From: Candidatus Odyssella sp.
GTDB lineage: Bacteria; Pseudomonadota; Alphaproteobacteria; Bin65
DNA length: 56,949 nucleotides
Assembly: GCA_016792765.1 (NCBI GenBank)
Contig: JAEULD010000256.1
Span: forward strand, 1 to 56,949
Direction: 5' to 3'
Position numbers and translations under genes: made by a program. Below the pieces are notes generated by a model that had not been told where the DNA came from, did no database searches, and saw only the letters and a program-made list of their open reading frames with translations. Shown here piece by piece: positions 17,751 through 25,969 of this stretch (position 1 is the first letter of the stretch; every line of letters begins with the position of its first letter).

Positions 17751-18368
17751 CTATTCCTTGCGGAAGCGCCGGACCGGGCGTTCCTCGGCGCCCTCCGCCG
17801 GCTCTTCGCCCCAGCGCTTGACGATGCCGAGCTCGAAGCCGAACAGGTCGAGCGCGCGGCCGACGGTCTGGTTCACGATGTCGTCGATGCTTTTCGGCTT
17901 GTGGTAGAAGGCCGGCACCGGCGGCATCACGATGGCGCCCATCTCGGAAACGGCGGTCATCGTGCGCAGGTGGCCCATGTGCAGCGGCGTCTCGCGCACC
18001 ATCAGCACGAGGCGCCGGCGCTCCTTCAGCACCACGTCGGCGGCGCGCGCCAGCAGCGTCGCGGTCGTGCCGGCCGCGATTTCCGACATCGACTTGATCG
18101 AGCACGGGGCCACGATCATGCCCTCGGTCCGGAACGACCCCGACGAGATCGAGGCGCCGATGTCCTGGATCGGATGCACGACGTCGGCGAGCGCGTGGAT
18201 TTCCGCCACCTTCATGCCCATCTCGTAGGCGAGCGTGACCTCGGCCGAGCGCGACATGACGAGGTGGGTCTCGACGCCGCCCGCGCGCAGCGCTTCCAAC
18301 ACGCGGACGCCGTAGATGATCCCCGACGCGCCGCTGATTCCGACGATGAGTCTCTTGGATTTCGCCAT
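17751..18368 (-). CDS. ubiX: Flavin prenyltransferase UbiX
   Basis: Makes prenylated FMN from FMN and dimethylallyl phosphate, the cofactor needed by UbiD decarboxylases. The 205-residue protein has the N-terminal LIVGISGASGIIYG FMN loop, the MSRSAEVTL segment, VAPCSIKSMSEIA and the C-terminal-half VLMVRETPLHMGHLRTM and MPPVPAFYHKP motifs. The ATG at 18368 aligns with UbiX starts; an upstream in-frame start adds residues unlike the family. It is first in the operon ubiX, PAS gene, ubiD, and it is divergent from the SCP2 gene. Confidence 0.95.
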   Translation of the reverse strand: MAKSKRLIVGISGASGIIYGVRVLEALRAGGVETHLVMSRSAEVTLAYEMGMKVAEIHALADVVHPIQDIGASISSGSFRTEGMIVAPCSIKSMSEIAAGTTATLLARAADVVLKERRRLVLMVRETPLHMGHLRTMTAVSEMGAIVMPPVPAFYHKPKSIDDIVNQTVGRALDLFGFELGIVKRWGEEPAEGAEERPVRRFRKE

Positions 18369-18493
18369 GGCGCGGACATTAGGCCCTGCCCCTTCGCGCG
18401 GCAATACGGAGCCCGCCCGCGGGGGTTTTCCCGGCCGCGCAAACGGGCTATATCCGGCGCGTTCGGCCGCACACAGACAGGAGTCGCGCCCCC

Positions 18494-18790
18494 ATGGGCA
18501 TCGATGAGCTCACCAACAAGATCAAGGAGAAGGTCGGCACCAATTCGGGCCTCGATGCGACCGTGAAGTTCGATCTCGGCAGCGACGGCGTCATCTTCGT
18601 CGACGGCAAGTCCACGCCCAACGCGGTGTCGAACGACGACAAGGACGCCGACTGCACGATCACGATGACGCTCGAGAATTTCCTGAAGCTCATCGCCGGC
18701 GACCTCGACCCCACCACCGCCTACATGTTCGGCAAGCTCAAGATCTCCGGCAGCATGGGCGTGGCGATGAAGCTGTCGAAGGTGATCTGA
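18494..18790 (+). CDS. SCP2 sterol-binding domain protein
   Basis: 98 residues making a single SCP2 lipid-binding domain. Characteristic blocks are ATVKFDLGSDGVIFVDG, DADCTITMTLENFLKLIAGDLDPT (given by its ends ADCTITM and LDPT) and GKLKISGSM, where bacterial SCP2 domains carry lipids or acyl-CoA in a hydrophobic pocket. An AGGAG ribosome-binding site lies upstream. No membrane segment or signal peptide is present. The next gene, a hydrolase, starts 15 bp later, so they are probably co-transcribed. Confidence 0.9.
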   Translation: MGIDELTNKIKEKVGTNSGLDATVKFDLGSDGVIFVDGKSTPNAVSNDDKDADCTITMTLENFLKLIAGDLDPTTAYMFGKLKISGSMGVAMKLSKVI

Positions 18791-18805
18791 GCGCGGGAGG
18801 CGGTG

Positions 18806-19594
18806 ATGCAGCGACCGCGCTACGTCGAAGCGGGCTCCGGCCCGGCCGTCGTGTTCGCGCACGGCACGCTCATGGACGACACGATGTTCGCGCCACAGGC
18901 GGCCCATCTCGGGGACCGCTACCGCGTGGTCTCGCTCAACCATCGCGTCCTGTCCGGCAAGAACGCCAGGCACACGCTCGACGATCTGGTGGAGGATTGC
19001 CGCGAGGTGCTCGACGAGCTCGGCATCCGGCGGTGCGTGCTCGGGGGCATGTCTCTCGGCGGCTTCATGGCCATTCCGTTCGCGCTCAAGTATCCCGAGC
19101 GGCTCGATGGCCTGATCCTGATGGCGACGACGTCGACGGACTATCCCAAGGAGGAACAGGACAAGTTCTTCGCCAAGTTCGGCGAGATGAACATCGACGG
19201 GATGGTGACGCCGGCCTGGGCCGAGTGGGTAGCGCCGTACGTGTGGGGCGAGACCACGATGAAGCGGAACCGGCCGCTGGTCGATCATTGGATCGATGTC
19301 TGGACGTCGAGCATCCCCGCGCGGTCGGTCTATCACCAGGGCCTCGCCTGGATCCCGAAGAAAGACGACACGCCGCTGCTCGGCCGCATCAAGACGCCGA
19401 CGCTGGTGTTGCACGGCGAGGAAGATCACCCGATTCCGCTGGATCGGGCCGAGCGCATGGCGCGCGCGATACCCGACAGCACTTTCGTTCCGATCGCGGC
19501 GGCCGGCCACACCTGCAATCTCGAAGCGCCGGGGCCGGTCAACGCCGCGATCGACCGCTTCCTGGCGCGAATCCATCCGGGTGCAAGGCGCTAG
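18806..19594 (+). CDS. Alpha/beta hydrolase
   Basis: 262 residues. The oxyanion motif HGTLMDD, nucleophile elbow GGMSLGG (Ser83), acid region LHGEEDHP and final GHTCNLEAP (His) give a complete catalytic triad. It resembles the PcaD/MhpC-type carboxylic ester or C-C bond hydrolases of catabolic pathways, but the cap domain does not reveal the substrate. A GTG three bases upstream (18803) is an alternative start; GGGAGG suits either. It lies in a two-gene unit with the SCP2 protein. Confidence 0.9.
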   Translation: MQRPRYVEAGSGPAVVFAHGTLMDDTMFAPQAAHLGDRYRVVSLNHRVLSGKNARHTLDDLVEDCREVLDELGIRRCVLGGMSLGGFMAIPFALKYPERLDGLILMATTSTDYPKEEQDKFFAKFGEMNIDGMVTPAWAEWVAPYVWGETTMKRNRPLVDHWIDVWTSSIPARSVYHQGLAWIPKKDDTPLLGRIKTPTLVLHGEEDHPIPLDRAERMARAIPDSTFVPIAAAGHTCNLEAPGPVNAAIDRFLARIHPGARR

Positions 19595-19685
19595 GCGGCG
19601 GCCCTGCGCCGCGGGCGTGCCGCCGGGCCACTTGCGCAGACGCAGCCGAGCAACGATCATTCCGGCATCAGAGGAGCGCTTGCCC

Positions 19686-20132
19686 ATGCGTAAACTCCTT
19701 CTAGCCCTCGCCGCCTTCGTGGCGTTCGCCGCCGCCGGCGCCGCGGAATCCCAGGCGCCGATGCGCCTCGCCGGCAACATCGCGTTCAGCACCAAGTCGG
19801 TCGGCTTCATCGTCGGGGTCGAGTGGGGCAGCGGCACCGTGACGCTGCGCGGCGGCCGCGTGATCCATCTGCGCGTGCGCACGCTCAAGGCCGGCATGAT
19901 CGGCCTCGAGGCGGTGCAGGCTTCGGGCCGCGTCTACAATCTCGACCCGCGCCGCCCCGGCGACATCGCCGGCACCTACGCCTCGATCGGCGGCGGCATC
20001 ACCGTCGGCGGCGGCATCGGCGCGCAGCGCATGAAGAACGAGAAGGGCGTGATCATCGAAATCGACGAGACCGCGCAGGGCCTCGCGGCCAAAGTCGCCG
20101 GCGCCGGCGTCGCCATCGAACTCGCGCGCTGA
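19686..20132 (+). CDS. Small exported glycine-rich beta protein, unknown function
   Basis: 148 residues with a clear signal peptide (RKLLLALAAFVAFAAAG, cleavage near residue 24) and an AGAGGAG ribosome-binding site. The mature part alternates beta strands: VGFIVGVEWGSGTV, VYNLDPRRPGDIAGTY, then a glycine-rich stretch (GGGITVGGGIGAQR) and a final strand VAGAGVAIEL. I recall uncharacterised proteobacterial periplasmic proteins with this pattern but no assigned function. It is followed after 7 bp by another small gene. Confidence 0.75.
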   Translation: MRKLLLALAAFVAFAAAGAAESQAPMRLAGNIAFSTKSVGFIVGVEWGSGTVTLRGGRVIHLRVRTLKAGMIGLEAVQASGRVYNLDPRRPGDIAGTYASIGGGITVGGGIGAQRMKNEKGVIIEIDETAQGLAAKVAGAGVAIELAR

Positions 20133-20139
20133 CGCCGCG

Positions 20140-20457
20140 ATGGCCAAGGTCGAACGCGGACCCGAGCAGAGCTTTTTCGCGGACCCCGCGCTCGACCGCG
20201 CCATGGGCGTGATCATGGCCTTGGCCACGGAGGTCTACGTGCTGCGCGACCGGCTGCGCGCGCTCGAGGACGAATTGGCCGCGCGCGGCCTCGTGCCCAA
20301 GGAAGCGCTCGACGCCGAGCCCGCCTCCGCGGCGCTCGCCGCCTCGGCCCCCGACCGCGCCGCCTTCGTCGCGCACCTGCTCGAGCCGCTGCTCGGCGAG
20401 GCCGCGTCGAAGTCGCTGCCGACGGGCGCGCCCCATGCGCGGAGCGAGCTCGATTGA
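20140..20457 (+). CDS. Conserved-looking small protein with coiled-coil (105 aa)
   Basis: I do not recognise a named family. Residues 12-45 (FFADPALDRAMGVIMALATE followed by VYVLRDRLRALE) form a likely hydrophobic then heptad-like helix, and the C-terminal half is Ala/Ser-rich. Its TGA overlaps the TTG start of the downstream methyltransferase, so the two are translationally coupled and may work together. There is no signal peptide or transmembrane segment of convincing length. Confidence 0.65.
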   Translation: MAKVERGPEQSFFADPALDRAMGVIMALATEVYVLRDRLRALEDELAARGLVPKEALDAEPASAALAASAPDRAAFVAHLLEPLLGEAASKSLPTGAPHARSELD

Positions 20458-21533
20458 GCGGGCCCGGCCGCATCGACGGGCGCGGCTTCGCCGCCGCCCA
20501 GGCCTTCGTCCTCGAGGCGAAGCTGTTCTGGACGACGCGCCTTTATGCCGCCCTGCGCGCCGAGTACGAGGCGCGGGCCGCCGGCGCGCCGCGGCCCCCG
20601 GCCACCGCGCGCGACGTCGCCGATCTCGTCGCCGACGGCACGCTCTACCGCACCTTCGCCTGGTTCGAGCGGCACCTGCAGCGGATGAAATACGCGGCGC
20701 GCTACGGCCTCCAGCCGTGGCACGAGCAGGACCGCGCGGCGCTCGAGCGCCGGCTCGATCCCGCCGCGCTGCCCGAGGGCCTGCTCGAGCTCGATCCGGC
20801 GCAGGGCCCGCCCGACTACGACACCGCGCTCGACATCCACCAGCATCCCGGCGGCATCCACACCGATCCGATCGCGGGCTTCGTCTACGAGCGCGGCGCA
20901 CGCACGACGACGCCGCTCGCCGGCGCCCGCCACCGCGACCTGCACGACCGGCTCGTGAGCTTCGTCGCCGAGAACGGCGGCGCGCCGCGGCGCATGCTCG
21001 ACATGGGCTGCGGCTTCGGGAAGAGCACGGCGCCGTTCTACCGCGGCTTCCCCGAGAGCAGCGTCGTCGGCATCGACGTCGCGGCGCCCTGCCTCAAGCT
21101 CGCCGCCCACGACGCCGCGCGCGCGCAGGCGCGCAACGTCGCGTTCAAGCAGCGGCGCGCCGAGACGACCGGGTTTCCCGACGCGAGCTTCGATCTCGTC
21201 ACCTCGACGATGCTGCTGCACGAGATGCCGCCCGCGGCGATCGCCGCGTCGTTCGACGAGGCCAAGCGCGTGCTGGCGCCGGGCGGACGCATGATCCACC
21301 TCGATTTCCACCACCTGCCCGATCCGTTCCTGCGCTTCGTCCATTACGGCCACGGGCGGCGCAACAACGAGCCCTACATGGAGCCGTTCGCCGCGATGGA
21401 CGTGGTGCGCGTGCTGGAGGCGAAAGGCTTCCGGAACGTGCGCGTGCTGCCGTTCGAGGAGGCCGAGGGAACGCTGGCACCCGGCTACGCGCGCTGGCGC
21501 TTTCCCTGGACGATCGTCGCCGCGGAGCGCTGA
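20454..21533 (+). CDS. Class I SAM-dependent methyltransferase
   Basis: 359 residues from a TTG start that overlaps the previous stop (TTGA). A helical N-terminal domain of about 170 residues precedes a Rossmann methyltransferase domain with motif I MLDMGCGFG (about 182-190), an acidic end of strand 2 (VVGIDVAA), and post-I blocks FDLVTSTMLLHEMPP and LAPGGRMIHLDFHH. The substrate is not evident. The coupled 105-residue protein upstream is a candidate partner. The signature is secure, the start moderately so, since TTG is rare. Confidence 0.85.
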   Translation: MSGPGRIDGRGFAAAQAFVLEAKLFWTTRLYAALRAEYEARAAGAPRPPATARDVADLVADGTLYRTFAWFERHLQRMKYAARYGLQPWHEQDRAALERRLDPAALPEGLLELDPAQGPPDYDTALDIHQHPGGIHTDPIAGFVYERGARTTTPLAGARHRDLHDRLVSFVAENGGAPRRMLDMGCGFGKSTAPFYRGFPESSVVGIDVAAPCLKLAAHDAARAQARNVAFKQRRAETTGFPDASFDLVTSTMLLHEMPPAAIAASFDEAKRVLAPGGRMIHLDFHHLPDPFLRFVHYGHGRRNNEPYMEPFAAMDVVRVLEAKGFRNVRVLPFEEAEGTLAPGYARWRFPWTIVAAER

Positions 21534-21626
21534 CGGCGCCGCCGCCGGCACGGCCGTTCCGCCTTGTCTAGCGCGCGTCAGACATGACAGGATGCGCCGA
21601 TAACCGCCTTGAGGGAGGCTTCAACA

Positions 21627-22628
21627 ATGAAACGCCATCTTCTTCTCGCCAGCGCCGCGGGCCTGATCGCGGCGTCGGCCGCGGGTCCGGCGGCCCTTGC
21701 GCAGGCCGTGGAGATCACGCTGATCCATCCGTTCCCCGACTCTCTCGTCTACACGAAGAGCTGCAAGGAACTGGTCGGCAAGCTCAACGCCACGGGCGCG
21801 GTGAAGGTCGCCGTGCGCGGCGGCAACGAAGCGATCCCGATGATGAACCAGCCGAACGCGGTGCGCGACGGCATCGTCGACATGTCGTGCATTCCGACCG
21901 CGTTCTACGCACAGTCGATTCCGGAGAGCGACGCGATCGCGACCTCGAACGTGTCGCCCGACGAAGTGCGCAAGAACGGCGGCATGGCGCTCATCGACAA
22001 GCTGCACGGCCGCAACATGAAGATGAAGTATGTCGGCTGGATCGATTCCGGCGTCGGCTTCTACATGTTCATGTCGAAGCCGCCGAAGTTCAAGCCCGAC
22101 GGCCTGCCGGATTTCGCCGGCGTCAAACTGCGCGACAACCCGATCTACAGCGCGTTCTTCAAGGCGCTCGGCGCATCGGCGCACAACATGCCGGCGACGG
22201 AAGTCTACTCGGCGCTCGAGAAGAACGTCGTCGACGCCGCGGCCTGGACCTCGATCGGACTGATCCAGTGGAAGTGGGACAAGTTCCTCCAGCACCGCGT
22301 GGGGCCGGAGTTCTTCCAGACCGACATCGCGGTGATCATGAACCTCGCCAAGTGGGACGGGCTCCCCGCCGCGGCCAGGGCCGCGGTCGAGAAGACGGTG
22401 ATCGAGCACGAGGGATCGTCGCGCGTGGCGCGCCGGAAGGAGCGCGACGAGGAACAGGCCGCTCTCAAGAAGAACGGCATGACGTTCCACGAGCTGCCGG
22501 GCGACGGGAACAAGAAGTGGCACCAGCTTTCGCAGGAAGCCGCGAAGCAGCGCATGCTGGACCGCCTGAAGGCGGCCAACCGCCCGACCGACGACGGCGA
22601 AGCGATCTGGAAGGCCTATCACAAGTAG
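21627..22628 (+). CDS. TRAP transporter periplasmic solute-binding protein (DctP family)
   Basis: 333 residues with a signal peptide (KRHLLLASAAGLIAASAAG, processing after ALAQA). The ATG at 21627 follows GAGGGAGG, which is better than the in-frame upstream ATG at 21609. The mature protein has DctP-like blocks: NQPNAVRDGIVDMSCIP, KLRDNPIYSAFFKALGASA (quoted in part) and WTSIGLIQWKWDKF. It captures a substrate, typically an organic acid, in the periplasm for the DctQM permease encoded next. The arginine of the FAGVKLRDNPI segment is the usual carboxylate-binding residue of the family, so an acid ligand is likely. Confidence 0.9.
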   Translation: MKRHLLLASAAGLIAASAAGPAALAQAVEITLIHPFPDSLVYTKSCKELVGKLNATGAVKVAVRGGNEAIPMMNQPNAVRDGIVDMSCIPTAFYAQSIPESDAIATSNVSPDEVRKNGGMALIDKLHGRNMKMKYVGWIDSGVGFYMFMSKPPKFKPDGLPDFAGVKLRDNPIYSAFFKALGASAHNMPATEVYSALEKNVVDAAAWTSIGLIQWKWDKFLQHRVGPEFFQTDIAVIMNLAKWDGLPAAARAAVEKTVIEHEGSSRVARRKERDEEQAALKKNGMTFHELPGDGNKKWHQLSQEAAKQRMLDRLKAANRPTDDGEAIWKAYHK

Positions 22629-22637
22629 CGCCGGTGC

Positions 22638-22663
22638 GAAGGGCGGGCCGCGGCCCGCCCTTC
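22638..22663. terminator. Perfect 26-bp palindrome between dctP-like and dctQ-like genes
   Basis: GAAGGGCGGGCCG and its exact reverse complement abut with no loop at 22638-22663. In RNA this gives a strong GC hairpin just after the binding-protein stop. It is not followed by a T-run, so it is more likely a 3'-stabilising or attenuating hairpin that lets the binding protein be made in excess over the membrane subunits than a full terminator. Confidence 0.6.
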
Positions 22664-22680
22664 TCGCTTGCGCAAGCGCC

Positions 22681-23190
22681 ATGCTCGGCAGGATCGACGC
22701 CGCCTATTCCTGGGTGCTGCGCGCGATGCTCGGCATCGCCGCGGCCTACCTGTTCCTGCAGATGGCGGCGATCGTCTACGTCACGCTGTTCCGCACCTTC
22801 GGCTGGTTCTACACGCCGGCCTCGTTCGCCTTCATCGAGTACGGCTTCATCTACATCATGATGCTGGGCTCGCCGTGGCTGGTGCGCACGCGCGGCCACG
22901 TGTTCATCGAGCTGATCACCGGCTCGGTCGGGCCGCGCACGCGGCGCTGGCTCTCGCGCACGATCGCCGTCGCCTGCACGCTCGCCTGCCTGTTCCTGAT
23001 GGTGTTCGGCGGCGTCGTCGCCTGGCAGGATTTCGTCCGCAACGAAATCGACGTCCGCTCGATCGACATTCCGCGCTGGATCGTCACCGCGAGCCTGCCG
23101 GTGGGCTTCGGCCTCATGGCGGTGGAGTTCGCGCGCTTCGTCTTCGGCAACGACCTCATGCATCCCGACAAGATCGGGACGTTCGGCTGA
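22681..23190 (+). CDS. TRAP transporter small membrane subunit (DctQ family)
   Basis: 169 residues with four hydrophobic segments (about 15-37, 47-65, 92-115 and 133-155), the standard DctQ topology. The conserved-looking block WLVRTRGHVFIELI between segments 2 and 3 fits the family. DctQ pairs with DctM in the inner membrane. The gene lies 52 bp after the binding protein and 13 bp before DctM, in the usual P-Q-M order. Confidence 0.88.
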   Translation: MLGRIDAAYSWVLRAMLGIAAAYLFLQMAAIVYVTLFRTFGWFYTPASFAFIEYGFIYIMMLGSPWLVRTRGHVFIELITGSVGPRTRRWLSRTIAVACTLACLFLMVFGGVVAWQDFVRNEIDVRSIDIPRWIVTASLPVGFGLMAVEFARFVFGNDLMHPDKIGTFG

Positions 23191-23203
23191 CGGTGGCGCC
23201 GCC

Positions 23204-24685
23204 ATGATGGAGTGGTATTGGGCGGTCGCCGCGCTGTTCGGCTCGATCCTGTTCCTGATGCTGATCGGCATCCCGGTCGGCCTCGCCTTCCTCGTGTGCA
23301 ACGTCGGCGCCGCGATCTACTGGTTCGGCGGCACCGGCACGCTCTGGGAGCGCATCGGCAAGGGCGTGGGCCTGCTGGTGCAGAACGGCTTCCAGGTGGT
23401 CGCCTCGCCCAACCTCGTTCCGGTCGCGATGTTCCTGCTGATGGGCGAGCTGTTCTTCCAGACCGGCCTCGCCAACCGCATGTTCACCGGCATCGACAAG
23501 CTGATGGGGCGGCTGCCGGGGCGCCTGTCCTACGTCACCGTCGCGGGCGGCACGGCGTTCGCCGCGCTGTCCGGATCGTCGATGGGTTCGGGCGCGCTGC
23601 TCGGGACGCTGATGGTCCCGGAAATGACGAAGCGCGGCTACAACAAATACATGTCGATGGGGCCGATCCTCGGCACCGGCGGCATCGCGATCCTCATTCC
23701 GCCGTCGACGCTGGCCGTGCTGCTCGGCACGCTCGCCGAGCTCGACATCGGCAAGCTGCTGATCGCCGGCGTGCTGCCCGGCGTCATCCTCGCGGCGATG
23801 TATGCGGTGATGATCGCCGCCTGGCTGAAGATCGACCCCGGCGCGGCGCCCGCCTACGACGTGGAAGCGCCGCCGCCGCTGGAGAAGATCGCGATTTTCC
23901 TCCGCGACATCCTGCCGATGCTGTCGATCATCGTGTTCGTGATCGCGATCACGGTGCTCGGCGTCGCCTCGCCGATCGAATCCTCGGCCTTCGGCGCGGT
24001 CGGCGTGCTGATCCTGGGCGTGATCTACCGCGCCCTCACGGTCGAGAACATCGCCAAGTCCTGCCTCGCCGCAACGCGCATCACGGTGATGGCGCTCGTG
24101 ATCATCTTCGGTTCGGCGACGTTCAGCCAGATACTGGGCTTCTCGGGCGCCACGGCGGGCTTGATCAAGTGGGCGACATCGTTCGAGTTCACCCCGCTCA
24201 CGATGCTGCTGATCATGTTCGGCATCATGATCGTGCTCGGGATGTTCATGGACCAGCTCTCGATGATGCTGCTGACCGTGCCGATCTTCTTCCCGCTCGC
24301 CAAGCAGTACGGCTGGGACCTGATCTGGTTCGGCATCATCCTGATGATGAGCTTCGAGATCTCCTATACGACGCCGCCGTTCGGCCTGCTGCTGTTCGTG
24401 ATGCAGGGCGTGGCCCCGCGCGGGACGACGTTCGCCTCCATCGTCGCCGCCTCGCTGCCCTTCATGGCCTGCGCGTTCCTGCTCGTGGGCTTGATCGTGG
24501 CGGTGCCGCAGATCGCCACCTGGCTCCCCTGCCAGTTCGAGAAGAACGTCGAGGCCTGCCTCGGCGGACGATCGAACTTCGGCTACTACCTCGCCGCCGC
24601 CGCGCTCGCCGTCTGCGCGGCGATGTACCTGCTCACGCGGCGGGGCGCGGCGCGGCCCGCCGCTGCCCGCGTCAGCGAACGGTGA
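23204..24685 (+). CDS. TRAP transporter large permease (DctM family)
   Basis: 493 residues with about a dozen membrane helices and the DctM signatures AALSGSSMGSGALLGTLMVPEM (cited by its first part) and ILIPPSTLAVLLG. It drives sodium- or proton-coupled uptake of the ligand delivered by the binding protein at 21627. Two adjacent ATGs (23204 and 23207) are possible starts. Its 3' end overlaps the convergent oxidoreductase gene by 14 bp, so no terminator separates them. Confidence 0.93.
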   Translation: MMEWYWAVAALFGSILFLMLIGIPVGLAFLVCNVGAAIYWFGGTGTLWERIGKGVGLLVQNGFQVVASPNLVPVAMFLLMGELFFQTGLANRMFTGIDKLMGRLPGRLSYVTVAGGTAFAALSGSSMGSGALLGTLMVPEMTKRGYNKYMSMGPILGTGGIAILIPPSTLAVLLGTLAELDIGKLLIAGVLPGVILAAMYAVMIAAWLKIDPGAAPAYDVEAPPPLEKIAIFLRDILPMLSIIVFVIAITVLGVASPIESSAFGAVGVLILGVIYRALTVENIAKSCLAATRITVMALVIIFGSATFSQILGFSGATAGLIKWATSFEFTPLTMLLIMFGIMIVLGMFMDQLSMMLLTVPIFFPLAKQYGWDLIWFGIILMMSFEISYTTPPFGLLLFVMQGVAPRGTTFASIVAASLPFMACAFLLVGLIVAVPQIATWLPCQFEKNVEACLGGRSNFGYYLAAAALAVCAAMYLLTRRGAARPAAARVSER

Positions 24686-25601
24686 GCACGACCTTCCCCC
24701 GCGTGCGGCCGGTGCCGACCATCGCATAGGCCTCGGCCGCGCGCTCGAGCGGGAACGTGGCCGTGACGTGCGGCTTCAGCGTGCCGTCGGCGGCGAGCTG
24801 GCCGACGCGCTCCATCTGCGGCCGTGCGGCCTTGACGATCGCGTGCACGATCTTGATGTCGGCACGCGGCGGCCTCTGGGGCAGCGGCGCCGCGTTGAGC
24901 CACACCAGCGTGCCGCCGGGCTTGAGGCAGGCCATCGATTTGTAGTGCGCCTCGCCGCCGAGCGTGTCGAGCACGAGGTCGCAGTCCTTGACCGCGTCGG
25001 CGAAATCCACGGAGGTATAATCTACCGCCTCCTGGGCGCCCATCGACTTGACGAATTCGTGGTTGTCGGCGCGCGCCGTGGCGATCACGTGCGCGCCGCG
25101 CTTGCGCGCATACTGGATCGCGAAATGCCCGACGCCGCCGGCGCCGGCATGGATCAGCACGCGGTCGCCGGCGTTCACCTGCGCCGCGAATTCGAGCGCG
25201 GTGAGCGCGCTGGCGGCGGCGACGCCGAGCGACGCCGCCGCGATATGCGTCAGCGCCTTCGGCTTCCTGGCCACGAGCGCGGCGTCGGTCACGTGCGTTT
25301 CGGCATGCGTGCCGTCTTTCAGGCGATCGGCGATGCCGAACACGGCGTCGCCCGGGCGGAGATCGCTGATGCCGGACCCCACCGCCGCGATCACGCCGGA
25401 GAAATCGCGCCCGAGGATGCGCGGCAGCTTCAGGGCGCCGTACTGGTTCATCGAGCCGTCGCGCATCTTGATGTCGGCCGGGTTCACGCTCGCCGCATGG
25501 ACCTCGACGACGACCTCGTTCGGCGCCGGCATCGGCTCCGGCGTCTCGACGAACTCCATCACCTCGGGGCCGCCGAATGCGCGGATCAGGACCGCTTTCA
25601 T
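24672..25601 (-). CDS. Zinc-less MDR NAD(P)H:quinone oxidoreductase-like protein
   Basis: 309 residues. The start at 25601 (MKAVLI) is the canonical beginning of quinone-oxidoreductase-type medium-chain dehydrogenases. Motifs are SVNPADIKMRDG, GRDFSGVIAAVGSG, and the NADPH-binding loop GAGGVGHFAIQYARKRGA. The cysteine/histidine zinc ligands of alcohol dehydrogenases are absent. It probably reduces quinones or enones. Its gene is convergent with dctM and overlaps it by 14 bp; upstream is a divergent 368-bp gap. Confidence 0.9.
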   Translation of the reverse strand: MKAVLIRAFGGPEVMEFVETPEPMPAPNEVVVEVHAASVNPADIKMRDGSMNQYGALKLPRILGRDFSGVIAAVGSGISDLRPGDAVFGIADRLKDGTHAETHVTDAALVARKPKALTHIAAASLGVAAASALTALEFAAQVNAGDRVLIHAGAGGVGHFAIQYARKRGAHVIATARADNHEFVKSMGAQEAVDYTSVDFADAVKDCDLVLDTLGGEAHYKSMACLKPGGTLVWLNAAPLPQRPPRADIKIVHAIVKAARPQMERVGQLAADGTLKPHVTATFPLERAAEAYAMVGTGRTRGKVVLTVR

Positions 25602-25969
25602 GGGCCTAGCCTCCGCAGCGGGCCGCAGGGCCCGCGCCGCCGTCCGCCCGCACTCCGATCGCCCGCATGTCCTGTCCCTTCGCACGGACGCCAAGGTGCC
25701 CTCGGCACGAGCCTGCGCAAGTGGCATCCTCGATCTTGCGCGCCGCTCTCACTCTTGCCACTTCGGCCCGGAGCGTGACAAGCGGCGGCAGGAACGCCGG
25801 CACGGATCGAGGCCGGAGGCGGAGCGGCCCTGCCCGCGGCGCTCGCGCAGAACCGCTGGCGCCGGGCCCGGCGCTCCACTAGTTTCGCGGCCGGACCTGA
25901 GGGGCGGACGGCTCTCGGCTGCCGCTTCGGGCGCGCCGGGCGCCCACGCAGCGAAACGGGGGGAGAACC
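25602..25969. other. Divergent intergenic region without a recognised gene
   Basis: 368 bp between the minus-strand oxidoreductase and the plus-strand fumarylacetoacetase-family gene. It must hold promoters for both, but I found no convincing -35/-10 pair, repeat or operator. A GGGGGGAGAACC ribosome-binding site precedes the right-hand gene. Open frames crossing it are biased, arginine/alanine-rich shadows. Confidence 0.5.

Noticed and set aside
24672-24685. 14-bp convergent overlap between dctM-like and oxidoreductase genes as a frameshift sign
   Set aside because: Both proteins reach normal length and end in family-like sequence; short convergent overlaps are ordinary in compact genomes.
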